From the NCBI RefSeq assembly GCF_963259705.1, contig NC_081842.1, positions 183,028,349 to 183,092,348 of the forward strand: a stretch of 64,000 nucleotides of DNA, written 5' to 3'. The notes under the pieces are model-generated. The model had not been told where the DNA came from. It made no database searches and saw only the letters and a program-made list of their open reading frames with translations. Of this stretch, positions 13,203-24,763 are shown one piece after another. The position numbers were made by a program, and so were the translations under genes. This DNA comes from Myotis daubentonii. Lineage: Eukaryota > Chordata > Mammalia > Chiroptera > Vespertilionidae. Each line of letters begins with the position of its first letter. Positions within the stretch are counted from its first letter, which is position 1.

Positions 13203-13350
13203 CTGAGAGGCCCCGGGCAGGGAAGCCAGGAGTCCTGGGTTTGGGCGCACGTCCTCGCTGTGCGGCCTTGGGCAGGCTTCCTCACCTGAAACGAAGAGGC
13301 AGCGATGCTTCAGTACGAGGTGCTGTGAGGATCAACGAGGAGCCAGGCGC
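13203..13350 (-). repeat. MIR SINE fragment
   Basis: Antisense MIR: 'gctgtgcggccttgggcagg' to 'cacctgaaacg' and the 'gctgtgaggatcaa' portion. Confidence 0.65.
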
Positions 13351-13695
13351 TGTAAGGGGGACTGGGCTTCAGGAACACACTGGCATCACATCATGATGCA
13401 CATCCTACCCGCCGCACCCGCTCTAGGCCAGGACAGACGGGAGACTTCAGGTGGGGCACCAGGAAGTCATGCCTTTCATTTCTTCCTCCACTCAGCAAAT
13501 GTTCACTGTCACTGCGTTAGTGGCACGGGGTCCAGCAGCAACACACCAAAGTCCTTGCATCAGGCAGGGTGTATGCACAGGTGGGGACACATCCTGCCCT
13601 GTGCTGGGTCCTGGCACTAAACATTACATATATTACGTAAAAATAGGTACATACAAAAGAGGGGTAAGCTGCATTTTTAGAAGAAATAAATAGGG

Positions 13696-13908
13696 ACTCT
13701 GGCTGGTATGGCTCAGCAGATAGAGCGTTGGCCTGCAGACTGAAAGGTCCTGGGTTTGGTTCGGGTCAAGGGCACATGCCAAGGTTGCGGGTTTGATCCC
13801 CAGTAGGGGGCGTGCAGGAGGCAGCCGATCAATGTTTCTCATCAGTGATGTTTCTATCTCCCTTTCCCTCTCCCTTCCTCTCTGAAATCAATAAAAATAT
13901 ATTTAAAA
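13696..13908 (+). mobile_element. Ves SINE
   Basis: The tRNA-like head (tggctcagcagatagagcg), Ves body and A-rich tail are present. Imperfect target duplication of aagaaataaat-ggg is seen at about 13682-13695 and 13910-13925. Confidence 0.92.
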
Positions 13909-14099
13909 AAAGAAATAAATGGGGGGAATAGACAGGCCATATAATTTATTATTAAATCAGGACCTTTCTGAGAAAGACAGGGTTACAATAAATGATTGTA
14001 TTGGGACAACAGGTGCTGGGAACCCTGGGTGTATGGCACCCTGGATATGAAGCATATAATAGACACCTTTGAACCCAACCTAATCATGGGAGTGTGACT

Positions 14100-14925
14100 A
14101 ATACTGTGGGCTTCTTCCTTATCTCATTCCCCCCTTCTTCTCCATAATAATACCCACTATTTCAAATTTTGTGTGAATCATTTCCTCAATAAGAAAAAGC
14201 AAACAAACTGTATCACATTGTATGAGAACCTAAAGAATATTAATTGGCTCACTTTTGAGCCTTATAAATGTTGGATTATATTGTATGTAGTCTCCTGCAG
14301 CAAGCTTCTCTCACTCCGCATTATATTTCTGAGATCCCTTCTCATAGTTGGCTGCAGCTATATGTGATTCATTTCCACTGCTGTATAGGATTTCAGTATA
14401 TGGAGGGGGCACAATTTATTAATTCATTTTCCTGCTACAGGCATTAGCTTGGTTTCCAGGTTTTTGCCATTATAAATGGCACTACTATGAACATCCTTGT
14501 ATGGGTCTCCCAGTGCTTTTATGCAAGAGTTTCTTTACAGTTTCCACTTAGTAATGAAATCACAAGTTTCAAAGTGACTGTAACAGTAGTCACTGCTTTC
14601 GGAGCGTAGAAGAATTCCTGTTGCTTCACATTCTCATCAGTACTCCTCTCTGTCCCATTCCCTTTCTGAACAATCTCCTGCAGTATTCATTTGCATTTTC
14701 CTGATTACTATAAGGTTCAGCATCTTTTCTTTAGGTTTATTTCCCATTCATATTTCCTCTGCTGTGAAATCCTTGTTCGTATCTTTTGCTATTTTTTAGT
14801 TGAATTGTTTGTCTTCCGGTTGATTTGTAAGAGTTCTTTATATAGTCTGAGTAGTAATGCTTTGTTCATTATTTGTACTGTAATAGAGTTTACCAATTTG
14901 TGGGTAGTCTTTTAAACTATCAGAA
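14100..14925 (-). mobile_element. Decayed L1 (L1M-type) 3' portion, antisense
   Basis: Antisense L1 landmarks appear in order: 'gctgtataggatttcag', 'cacaatttattaattcatt', 'ggcactactatgaacatcc', 'tttgcattttcctgatta' and 'taagagttctttatatag'. Coding capacity is lost. Confidence 0.8.
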
Positions 14926-14935
14926 AAAATGAGCC

Positions 14936-15165
14936 CTAGACAGTTTGGCTCAGTGGATAGGGCGTCAGCCTGCGGACCAAAGGGTCCCGGGTTCGATTCC
15001 AGTCAAGGGCACATACCTTGATTTCAGGCTCCTCACCAGTCCGGGTCCTGGTAGGAGCATGTGCAGGAGGCAACCAATTAATGTGTTTCTTTCACATGGA
15101 TGTTCCTCTCTGTCTTTCCCTCTCTCTTGCACTCTCCCTAAAAATCAATGGAAAAATATTCCCCA
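14936..15165 (+). mobile_element. Ves SINE
   Basis: Head 'tggctcagtggatagggcg', a B-box like 'gttcgattccagtc', the Ves body and a short A-rich 3' end. Confidence 0.9.
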
Positions 15166-16200
15166 GGTGAGGATTAATGGAAAAAGAAAAACAAAGAGCT
15201 TGGAGGAAGCAGAGACTGTGAATGGTGATAAGCACATTAACAGAACAATGATAAAACATTATTAGCATCCTCAAATAAATAAGAAAATATTGTACCCATA
15301 AAAAAAGGACAAGATACCAAAAAAAAAAAAGGAATAGTCACCCAACAAACATGGAGTTCTTGGAAATATAGTAAGAGAAAAAAGAAAATTGTAGAGGGTT
15401 AAAGAAATTTTCCAGAATGGATAACAAAAAGAGGTAAAAAAAAAAAATAAGAAAAGAAATGTAGACCACTTCAGGAGGGTCAGTATTGGAATTATTAAGG
15501 AGATCCAGAAAGGAAAAAGCAGGGGGCAGGGGAGTGGAGGTGAAATAATCATTATAAAGGTAGTTCTACAAAATTTTCTCCAAACTCAAGATGAGTTTCC
15601 AGAATGAGAGGACCTACAGCATGCCCAGCACAATGAATGGAAATAGATTTACTCTAAGACACATGCAGGACACAGAAGTCTAAAAGCTTCCAGAGAGAAA
15701 GAACAAGGTTTCTAGAAAAGATTAGGAAACAAAATGGCTTTGGGCTTTTTCAACAGAAATTAGAAGATGATGGAACAAGCCTTCAAAATTCAGAAGGAAG
15801 ATTTTTTCCAACTTAGAATTCTATACCTAGTCAAACTATCAATTAAATGTGGGGCACTTTTAGAAATAAAAGCTCTCAAAATTTTACCTAAAATATCAAC
15901 TTCTGAAAAGCTACAGGTAGATGTTCCCCCAAATAATGTGGGGAGTATAGAGGGAGGATGTGGGATCTAGGACGCAAGAGATTCAACAAAGAAGAAGAAA
16001 CCTCCAGATGGTGGTGAAGGGAGAGCCGGTGATTCGGGCTGGGCAGCTGGCCTTGCCATCAACCAGGCCAGGATGGAGCCGTCAGAAATCTGCAGGGACT
16101 TTTAGGCAAGTGTATCAGTAGAATACTTAATAGGAGAGATTGTATTAAGAGGAGATTTACACAAATGGGGGAGAGTTTGGAAATAAGGGATACATTTATA
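15166..16200. other. AT-rich repeat-derived sequence of uncertain class
   Basis: A-rich sequence with phrases such as 'agaattctatacctagtcaaac' (15819-15840) that I associate with old LINE-type elements, but I could not name the family. No gene seen. Confidence 0.4.
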
Positions 16201-17820
16201 GAAAACTAAACAAAAAATATAACATAAAGATTAAGTATTAATTCCACAAAACACAAAGTTGTGCAGGAAAAAATATTAATCACAGCACACTGTGAATAGC
16301 ATTTCTTTTGCTCTGATGACATAAAAATCCTTTCAAGATATGACACCAAAGCACAGACCACAAAAGAAATAAAGATAAATTGGGCTGCAGAAAATAAAAA
16401 CTGTGTATCAAAGAACACAATCAACAGAACGAATAGGCTACCCACAGAATGGGAGAAAATATTTGCAAATCATATATATGATAAAGGATTAATGTCTAGA
16501 CTATATAAAGAATTCCTATAACTTAGCAACAACAAAAATCTAAAACAACTCAATTAAAAAATTGGCAAAGGATTTAAGTAGACATTTCCCCTAAGAAGAT
16601 ATACAATGGCCAAAAAGCACATGAAATGATGTTTGACCTCACTAATCAAGGAAATGCAAGTCAAAATTACAACAAGATACCACTTCATATGCATTAGGAT
16701 GGCTGCTATAAAAAATAAAACAATACAGAAAATAACAAGTGCTGGCAAGGATGTGAAAAAAATGGAACCCTTGTGCACTGTTGGTGGGAATGTAAAATGG
16801 TGTAATTAGTATGGAAAATAGTAGGGCAGTTTCTCAAAAAATTAAAAATAGAATTACCATATGATCCAGCAATTCCCACTTCTGGATATACTAGAAGCCC
16901 GGTGCACAAAAATTTGTGCACTGGCAGGGGGGGAGGGTCTTTCAGCCCAACCTGTGCCCTCTCACAGTCTGGGACCCCTCGGGAGATAACCACCTGCTGA
17001 CGTAGGCCTGCTCCCCTGGTGGCAGATGGCACGCCCGATCCCACGGTGCCTGCCACGTCTCCCCCGGTCGCACACGGCAGGCCCGGATCCCGTGCTAGGG
17101 CGGGCGGCGGCTCGGGATCGTGCTGCCACAAGCACAGGGCGGCGCAGTGGGATCTGCCTGCAGTATGCAAATTTAACCGCCATCTTTGTTGGGTTAATTT
17201 GCATACTCTTCTGATTGGCTGGTGGGTGTAGCAAAGGTATGGTCAATTAGCATCTTTGTCTTTTATTAGTGTAGATACCCAAAAGAATTGAAAGCAGGGA
17301 CCTAGAAGAGATTTTTGTATATTCGTGATCATATTAGCATTATTTACAATAGCCAAGAGATGGAAGCAACCCAAGTGCTCACCAATGGATGAATGAATAA
17401 ACAACGTGTGGGATATACATGCAATGGAATATTATTCATCCTTAAGGAGGAAGGAAATTCTGACATATCATACAATATGGATAAACATTGAGGACATCAT
17501 GCTAAGTGAAATAAGCCAATCACAACATGGTAGATGCTGTCTAATTCCACTTATATAAGGTGCCTAGAGTAGTCAAATTCATCGAGACAGAAAGTAGAAT
17601 GTGGTTGCCAGGGGCTGGGGATAAAGGGGAAAGGGGACTTACTGTTTAATGCGTATAGAATTTCCAACATGAAAAAGAGTTCTGGAGATGGACAGTGGTT
17701 ATGGTAGCACACCAATGTGAATGTACTTAATGCCACAAAACTTACACTTAAAAGTGATTAAGAAGGTAATTTTTCTGTTATGTGTATTCTACCACAATTA
17801 AAAATAAAAAGACATTTTTA
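16200..17820 (+). mobile_element. Decayed L1 ORF2 end and 3' region, split by a Helitron
   Basis: Classic late-ORF2 L1 sequence is present: 'gaatgggagaaaatatttgc', 'aaaggattaatgtctagac', 'tggcaaaggatttaagtag', 'tgttggtgggaatgtaaaatgg' and 'caatggaatattattc'. It is interrupted at 16891-17275 by a Helitron. The flanks rejoin to 'ggatata/tacccaaaag', the normal L1 sequence. Many in-frame stops show it is inactive. Confidence 0.9.
16891..17275 (-). mobile_element. HeliBat-type non-autonomous Helitron (385 bp)
   Basis: Read on the minus strand, the element starts TCTACACTAATAAAAG and ends in a hairpin-bearing tail and GGGCTTCTAG. It sits between host A and T with no target duplication, as Helitrons do. 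The 3' hairpin is visible as 'ggtgcacaaa' facing 'tttgtgcac' on the plus strand. It lacks Rep/helicase coding and is therefore non-autonomous. Confidence 0.93.
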
Positions 17821-17829
17821 AGCATCGCA

Positions 17830-18590
17830 ACCATCTTGGAAGCATGGGCAGAAGTTGAGGCACAGGGCGTTGAGTGTGTGGGTGTCTGCATGTATATGTG
17901 TTCCAGGATGCTGGGGCGGGGGGTGTGAGAGCTAAATCTTCCTCGTCATGGTGGGAGTCAACAGTTGGTGCCTAAAACCGAAAGATCAAGAAATAGAAAC
18001 AAGTGTGTTATTTAATGATAAGGAAGTAAATACCAAAAGAATCAGCCAAAAGAGTTGAAAGTGTATGCCTCTGGGAGAAGGAAATGGAGGTGGGGCGTGA
18101 ATGACTTCAATGTTCCATAACTAGCCTTGCAGAACTATTTGATTCTTTAAACCGTGTGAAGTAAAACTTTGATAAGAAAACAGACAATAAAAATAAAACA
18201 AAAACAAATGGAAAATTGCAGAACCTCTCCTAGAAGGCCCTGTGACTCAGGCAGTGGGGCACCCGGGGCCTGGCCGCCTCCAAGTCACCTTGAGAAACCT
18301 GTCTTCATGGGCAGAGTGGTCAGGGCTCCTGCCCTCCATCCTGTCCCTCAGATTAAATGGGAGGCACAGAGTGGCACATCTGGATGGACAGAGGAGCATT
18401 GTTTATTTGAATAAGCACACATTTATGTTAATGTGTATTGGAAAAATATAATTAGCATATCAAACATGTGATTTCATGGAGGTTATTGCTTAGGATAAAG
18501 CTAAGTTTATTGAGTGAAAGGATTTAAAGGAAAATACTAGGATGAGAATAGAGGAGGTAAGTAGAAATGGAGATAAGAAAATAGTATGGC
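17830..18590. other. Intergenic sequence, no gene seen
   Basis: Mixed sequence with possible L1 remnants at 17960-18190. Nothing else recognised. Confidence 0.4.
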
Positions 18591-18595
18591 AGCCC

Positions 18596-18740
18596 AGCTG
18601 GTGTGCCTCAGTGGTTGAGTGTCAATCTATAAACCAGGAGGTCACAGTCTGATTCCTGGTCAGGGCACATGCCCTGGGTTGCGGGCTTGATCCCCAATGT
18701 GGAGCGTGCAGGAGGCAGCCGATCAATGATTCCCTCTCAG
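18596..18740 (+). mobile_element. Ves SINE, 3' truncated
   Basis: Head 'tgtgcctcagtggttgagtg' and body through 'ccgatcaatgattcc'. The copy then stops without the usual pyrimidine tract and A-tail. Confidence 0.85.
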
Positions 18741-18934
18741 ATGTGAGGCCTGCTCTCTGTGAGCACACGGCCAGCAGGAAGGAAACTGAGGCTGCAATTG
18801 TCCTGCTCTGCCTCTAGTCTGCTCTGAACTCTGAGACACTGTCACCCCCCAGTTCCTGGGCATCTCCCTCTGTATAGTGAAGGGGTTCGACAGCTAAGAG
18901 CAGTAATGTCCATGATAATTGTAGATAATCCTCG

Positions 18935-19660
18935 TGGAGGGATTACTATGTACTAGAAACAACAATAATAAGGTAATAAGCAAGCACTTATATAGGGTGT
19001 GCTACGTATAGAAAACTCTTCTGAGCACTGTATATATATATGAATTTATTTCATCCTCGCTAACCCTATGAGACAGTGTGGCAGCCAGGCTCCAAGGCGC
19101 CCACAGCGATTTTTGCCTCCTGGCCGTCACACCCCTGTAGAGTTCCTTTCCACAGGGAATAGGACTGGTCTGTGTAACCAACAGGACATTGCAGAAGTGA
19201 TGGAGTGTGACTTGCATGGTTAGGTCATAAAAGGCTTCATCACTCCTCCTTGCTTTCTCTTCCTCTCTCTTGGGTCAGTCACTATAGGGGAAATTGGCTG
19301 CCATGTTGTGAGGACACTCACGCAGTCCTGTGGAGAAATATGTGGCTGAAAAACAGAGTGAACTTGTCAGCCATGTGAGTGAGCCGACCCTCGGGCCCCA
19401 GTTAAACCTGCAGAAGATTCAGCCCGGCCAACGTCGTGAGCCAACTAAGCTGCTCCCCAATTCCTGACCCACAGACACTGTGAGATAATAAATGACTATT
19501 GTTGTTTCAAGGGGCTACCTTTGGGGGTTACTATTAGGTAACGTTGTCATCCCTGTTTTATAGATGAGGAAATTGAGGTACAGAGAGTTCAAGTAACTTG
19601 TCTCAGGTCACACAGTTAACAAGTAATTTAAATCCTGGCAGTTTGTGTCTGTACAAGGTT
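18935..19660 (+). repeat. MIR SINE split by an MLT1-like LTR
   Basis: The first half is at 18935-19076 ('tatagggtgtgctacgtat', 'catcctcgctaaccctatgag'). The second half is at about 19530-19660 ('ttttatagatgaggaaattg', 'ggtcacacagttaac'). Confidence 0.75.
19077..19528 (+). mobile_element. MLT1-like LTR (ERVL-MaLR), sense
   Basis: Begins TGTGGCAGCC and ends with the MLT-type tail 'cactgtgagataataaatg' and 'gttgtttcaagggg'. It carries the polyadenylation-like AATAAA motif. Family knowledge: a placental-age LTR. The exact 3' end is blurred against the MIR. Confidence 0.65.
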
Positions 19661-19703
19661 CATGCAATGAATTAGAATCCCTCTTTTATAGGGCGGAAGA
19701 TAC

Positions 19704-19706
<3 letters not shown>

Positions 19707-19770
<64 letters not shown>
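19707..19770. repeat. (GA)n microsatellite
   Basis: About 31 GA units with one AAAG interruption. Confidence 0.96.
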
Positions 19771-19771
<1 letters not shown>

Positions 19772-19807
19772 TGGCTCACAGTACAGCATGAAAGACTTGG
19801 ACTAGCC

Positions 19808-20042
19808 CAGTGATGGTGAACCTATGACACGTGTGTCAGAGGTGACACGCGAACTCATTTTTTTGGTTGATTTTTCTTTGTTAAATGGCATTTAAATATA
19901 TAAAACAAATATCAAAAATATAAGTCTTTGTTTTACTATGGTTGCAAATATCAAAAAATTTCTATATGTGACACGGCACCAGAGTTAAGTTAGGGTTTTT
20001 CAAAATGCTGACACACCGAGCTCAAAAGGTTTGCCATCACTG
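19808..20042. mobile_element. Non-autonomous hAT transposon, 235 bp
   Basis: It begins CAGTGATGGTGAACC and ends with the inverted form gccatcactg. Perfect 8-bp target duplication gactagcc lies at 19800-19807 and 20043-20050. It has no coding capacity. Short hAT elements with 8-bp duplications are abundant in vespertilionid bats. Confidence 0.9.
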
Positions 20043-20049
20043 GACTAGC

Positions 20050-20201
20050 CAGTGGTCAGCAAACTGTGGCTTGTGAGCCACATGCGGCTCTTTGGCCCCT
20101 TGAGTGTGGCCACGAAGTTTCAATCGCATTGTACGTGCACGCCCACATGTGGTATTTTGTGGAAGAGCCATACTCAAGGAGCTGCAGTTTGCCGACCACT
20201 G
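20050..20201. mobile_element. Non-autonomous hAT transposon, 152 bp, second family
   Basis: Terminal inverted repeats CAGTGGTCAGCAAACTG and cagtttgccgaccactg. The flank after it is gactagac and the flank before is gactagc, a decayed 8-bp duplication shared with the neighbouring hAT element. Another copy of the same length lies at 49185-49336. Confidence 0.9.
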
Positions 20202-20415
20202 GACTAGACTTCTGTAACGTGCAGGTGGTTACAGAGGGAGAGCTCTGCTGCCTTGAGCTCAGCTGTGATGAACTCAGGACCCATGCTGGGCATGTGACGC
20301 AGCCTTGGGTACCTGGGGCGGAACTCTGATGCCCCTGAGCTGTCACAGTGTGATAAGACCAGAGATCTCAAGGGCCATGATGGAATCTAGTTCATCTGTG
20401 CCCCTTGCCTAGCAA

Positions 20416-20475
20416 GGGCGGGAGGGCGGGCAGCGGGGGGGGGGGGGGGGGGCGGCGGAAGGGGGGCGGGAGGGA
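20416..20475 (+). repeat. G-rich tract with an 18-G run; G-quadruplex potential
   Basis: Four GGG-type runs lead into a run of 18 G (20435-20452) and further G runs to about 20475. Such runs are prone to length error in assemblies. Confidence 0.85.
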
Positions 20476-20484
20476 GGTGTATGC

Positions 20485-21205
20485 AGAAGGCCCTCTGGCC
20501 CTAATCTTGGCCTGGGAGAGAATTCATAGTCACACTTCCCTTTAACAAGTCATCACTGGGGACACAGCAAGAACCAGGGTGACCCTGTTGCTGGCTTGGG
20601 GAGCTCCCCATTGGATGGAGGGTTCAACGATGACAGCCCAGTGTGGTCAGAGAGATGGGGACACAGTGTTGTGGGAGCCAGGAGCAGGCAGGCCCTCTCT
20701 GGAGGAGACCTGAAGGCTTCCCAGAGGAGGAGACATTTGAACTGAGGCCCAAAGGATGACTAGAAGTCAACCAGTGCAAGAGTGTTCTAGGCAGAGGGTA
20801 CAGCCTGGAGGAGGCCTGAAACTCCCGTGCTTGGGGGCAGGGCGAAGGAGTAGAGTGCGCATAGGGCGAGCTGCTGGGCCTCTGGTGGCTCTGGAGGCAG
20901 AATATGGAGGCTGAGGTGGGGCAGCAGATGGAATGCCACCTGTTTCCGTTTCACGGGGAATCATTGTACTCGGGGTCGGGTTTGAGGGTTTTCTTTGGAA
21001 ACCCAGGAGTGTGCATGGCCCATATGTTTGAGTCGGTCGAAAACGAAGGAGAGGACAGGTGAGGACAAGAAGTGCCCTGGGCAGCAGGGGTTGTACCCGA
21101 ACCTCCGTGTCCATTTGGTGTCTGGTATGTGCCAAGGGTTAGGCGTTCTCCCTTTGCCCCTCGCTGGATTTCAACCACGTACGTGCCCTGAAAAATCCCG
21201 TTCTG
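20485..21205. other. Intergenic sequence, no gene seen
   Basis: A stretch at about 20690-20800 ('gaaggcttcccagaggagg') resembles an old mammalian repeat that recurs at 30450 and 60015, family not resolved. The rest appears unique. Confidence 0.4.
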
Positions 21206-21209
21206 CCAT

Positions 21210-21640
21210 GTAGGTTCGAATACTGGCTCTGCCATTTACTAGCCGTGTGATTTCCCGTTCCTCCGTTTGCTTACCTGTAACATGGGATAAACCTAAAGCC
21301 CGCCTCGTGGGGCTGTTGTCGGGACTAAATGAGTTAAAGCAATTGAAGCACTTAGATCAGTGGTTCTCAACCTTCCTAATGCCGCGACCCTTTAATACAG
21401 TCCCTCATGCTGTGGTGACCCCCAACCATAAAATTATTTTCGTTGCTACTTCATAACTGTAATTTTGCTACTGTTATGAATCGTAATGTAAATATCTGAT
21501 ATGCAGGATGTATTTAGGCGACCCCTGTGAAAGGGTCGTTCGACCCCCAAAGGGGTCGCGACCCACAGGTTGAGAACCGCTGACTTAGATGGTGCCAGAC
21601 CACCAGCAAGTGTACAATAAATATTGACTATCACTATGAC
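21210..21640 (-). repeat. MIR SINE split by a SPIN element
   Basis: Antisense MIR 'gttcgaatactggctctgcc' to 'gcacttagat', continuing after the SPIN insertion at 21583. Confidence 0.75.
21358..21582. mobile_element. SPIN (SPACE INVADERS) non-autonomous hAT, 225 bp
   Basis: Ends CAGTGGTTCTCAACC and ggttgagaaccgctg, with the SPIN body (gcgaccctttaatacag, ccataaaattattttcg). Perfect 8-bp target duplication acttagat lies at 21350-21357 and 21583-21590. The SPIN family is known for horizontal transfer among tetrapods. No transposase is encoded. Confidence 0.95.
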
Positions 21641-22124
21641 TTGATATGCTTTTCCTTTTAACTTGATTTCAAGTATTTAAACATCATTTATCTGATGCTT
21701 GTTATATGTCAAGCCTGTGTTTATCCTCTGAATATAAGAATGATAAGACATAGTCCTCCTGGGGGTACAGACACCTTCAGTAAAGGCAGGAACAAACTTT
21801 GGTAAAATGTGGCCTGTGCCAGGGCCCCAGAAATGCAGGAGCGCTGATTCCTCCTTGGGGAGATCACAGGCTGACTAGGGAGAGAGGCAAGTAGCCCAAA
21901 TTGGGGAGAGGAGTCCAGAGAACCTCTGGGGGGTGGGGGAAGGGCTGTGGAGAGACAAGGCGTGCCCTTGTTGGCACCTGGTCATTTGTGAGATCCTGTG
22001 AGAAAAGACCCCCTTCGGAGGGGAGGTCCAGGAATGCCTGGGCTCAATCTATATTGTTTGAGTGTTGAGAAGTCATCAGCGTTTTTGAGCAGGGACTTGT
22101 GTTTGCATCATAGCAACATAACTA

Positions 22125-22345
22125 ACAGTTATTATGCAACTACTATATACTACATGCTATGTATACACAATTTTATCTAACATAATCCCCACAAAAACAC
22201 TGTGAAGTGAGTTCTGTCACCATTCCCATCTTACAGATGAAGAAACTGATCCACAAAGGTTAAGTGAGTTGCTCAAGGTCACATAGCGAGGAAGGGGAAG
22301 AACAGGCTTAAGCCCAGGCAGTCTCACCCAGGCCTCATGCTCTTA
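22125..22345 (+). repeat. MIR SINE
   Basis: Near full MIR: 'cagttattatgcaactac' ... 'atcttacagatgaagaaactg' ... 'tgctcaaggtcacatagc'. Confidence 0.85.
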
Positions 22346-22584
22346 CTCTCTCTTCCTTGCTGCCTCTGAACTTCAATCTACATAATTATCTTAAAACTAG
22401 AATGAACCTTGGAAATACCCCATTACCCCATTTTGCAGATGAGAAACTGAGGTTCAAAGATGGGGACTAGCTTTCCTAAGACCACAGAGTGAAGAAGGAA
22501 GGGCTGAGCTGGGGAGGTGAACCTGGTCTGCAGGAGGGGCTCCATCCTAGACTCCGCAGTCCTAGGCATCCTGCTGTCCCAGCT

Positions 22585-23430
22585 GGCATCCTGGTGCTTA
22601 GAACAAAATCCAAACTCCTTACTGGGGCCTGTAAAGCCCTCATGTGATCAGGCCTTGCTGCATCCCTCTGACCCCGCCTGGTCACCACCCTCTCCTCCTC
22701 ATCACCAGGCTCCAGCCCACCCACCTCAAGGCCTCTACACTGCTCTTCCCTCTGACAGGAATGCCTTTCCACCTGATTATCATGTGGTTGGGCTCTGTCT
22801 TAGTCTGTTTGGGCTGACATTAAAAAAAAATACCATAGACTGTGTGGCTTATAAACAACAGAAATTTAATTCTCACAGTTCTGGAGGCTGGGAAGTCGAA
22901 GGTCAAGGCGCCTGCAGATTTGGTGTCTGGTGAGAGCCCCATTCCTTGTTCATAGACAGCCCGCTTCTCGCGGTGTTCTCATGTGGTAGAAGGGGCCAGA
23001 GATCTCTCCGGGTCTCTTTTATAAAAGCACTAATCCCTTTCATGTCCTAGTGCCTCCCAGAGGCCCCATCTCCATTTACCCTCACATTGAGAATTAGGTT
23101 TCAACATATGCATTTGGGGAAGACACACACATTTAAGCTATAGCAGGCTCATTCTTGCCGTTCAGTGAAATGTTACCTCCTCAGAGCGGTCTTCCCTGAT
23201 CACCTCTCTAAAGTTACCTGCCATCACTCTCACAGAACCATGTTTTATTTTTTTCATAGCAGTTATGATGATCTGAAATGATCTTTTTTGCTTTCTTCCT
23301 TTTGTGTCTGCCTCTCCCAATTAAAATGTCAGTTACAGGAGAGAAAGGAGGGACCTCATATATTTCTACACTGTATCCCCAGGCCTCAGACAATGCCTGG
23401 CACATAGTAAGTGCTCCATACATTTTTGTT
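22585..23430 (+). repeat. L2 LINE 3' region, split by MLT1
   Basis: L2 pattern before the LTR ('aaaatccaaactcctta', 'cctctgacaggaatgcc') resumes after it ('cttccctgatcacctctc', 'cctggcacatagtaagtgc'). Confidence 0.8.
22796..23145 (-). mobile_element. MLT1 solo LTR (ERVL-MaLR), antisense, 350 bp
   Basis: Antisense MLT1: 'cttagtctgtttgggctg', 'gtggcttataaacaacag', 'ggttctggaggctggg'-type core and 'ggtttcaacatatgcattt'. It has TG...CA ends and a perfect 5-bp target duplication ggctc at 22791-22795 and 23146-23150, inserted in an L2. Confidence 0.92.
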
Positions 23431-24559
23431 GACATCATACCTGTACTTCATTGTCTGCTGATGGTCCGTCTCCCCACCAGTCAGAGACCTCACAGGTCTC
23501 TGGAGCCGGGGCCATGTCTGATGCACCTTGGCACCACCTCTAGGCCCAAGACCGGGTTGGCACAGAGCAGGGCTGGAATATGTCTGTTGCATGACTGAAT
23601 GAGCAAGGATAGAAGGGGTAATGGCATGAGTACCTGCTGGCTCTCCATTAGGTGGCCACAGCCATTGCCAAGGGGCTGCCCTTTGTGGGAAGTAATAGGG
23701 CTCAAGAGGCTGTTCATGAAACAGGGGGGCTTCCAGGCCTGGGACTAACACCTCCTGCAGCCCCGTCTTCTGCCCCTCTGCAGTGGAAATGAGAGGGCAA
23801 GAGGGGAGAGGGCATGGACACACACTGGGCCTGGGCACCTGTGAGCCTGCCTCTTAGTGGCCTATGCCCTTAAACATCAACAACCTAATCCCAGCTCTGC
23901 TCTCTGCACCCCGCACCCTGTACCCTGGCACGGGTGAGGTGGGCTGTGACTTCCCAGAGGTGGGGCCTTCTCATTCACGCAGAGGCCAGCAACAGCGGCA
24001 GAGGCCCTGTCTCCTAAGGGCGGGATGACAAGTCCCTTCTCTGGAGCCCACGGTCCCTGCCCTTCCCTACCACAGCAAGGTGTACCCTGTTGTCCCTTCT
24101 GATGGTCTCCCCTCTGCCGAACGCCCTGGAGAGTCAAATGCAGAAGGAGAAGTCTGTGCCCCAGGTCCATCCTTGGCCATGGTCCCATGAGCAGGTAGCT
24201 TGCACAGATGTACATGGGCACATTAACCAGCTTCACGGATGTGTAATGTCCGGGTTGGAGCTGATGGGGCACGCAGAGATCCAGCCCCACTCCCTTACCT
24301 TCTTCCTGATCATGCACATCCTGGTACCCAAACTCCTACCCACCGCCACCTCAGCTCCACGTGCCCCTGCACAGACCTGTGCCCGCAGGAACAACATCTC
24401 CCCTCCCACGCAGATTCGCTCCTAGGCTTCCTCAGCCTCCTACCGGCCTGCCACCTCCTCCAGGCAGCCTGCGCCGCTTCCTCTGGACTATCTGCTACCT
24501 CTGGGAACAGTGGCCTCATCTGGCTCACCCCAGCTTCTGCAGCGCCCAGCACGCCGCCT
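23431..24559. other. Unique sequence upstream of the LRP8 CpG island
   Basis: No repeat family or exon recognised. It grades from average to high GC towards the promoter and may hold proximal regulatory sites, but none is specific enough to call. Confidence 0.5.
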
Positions 24560-24763
24560 AAGCAGGGTCACCGAGAGCCTGCCTGGGGAGGAGTGGACCA
24601 AGGACGTGAGGGAGAAGGGAGAGGTGGCAGCAGCGAGAGGGACGCGGGGCGGAGGCGGCAGCGGGAGGGGGCGCGCGCGCCGGAGGCAGCGGCAGCCCAG
24701 GGCCGGGGCCGCGCGCCCAGCCTGAGCCCGCCCCGCCGCCGAGCGTCACGGAACCTGCTTGAA

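Noticed and set aside
16200..17820. Reverse transcriptase gene remnant as a possible gene
   Set aside because: It is the end of a decayed L1 ORF2 with many stops and a Helitron insertion. It is a relic and not a host gene.
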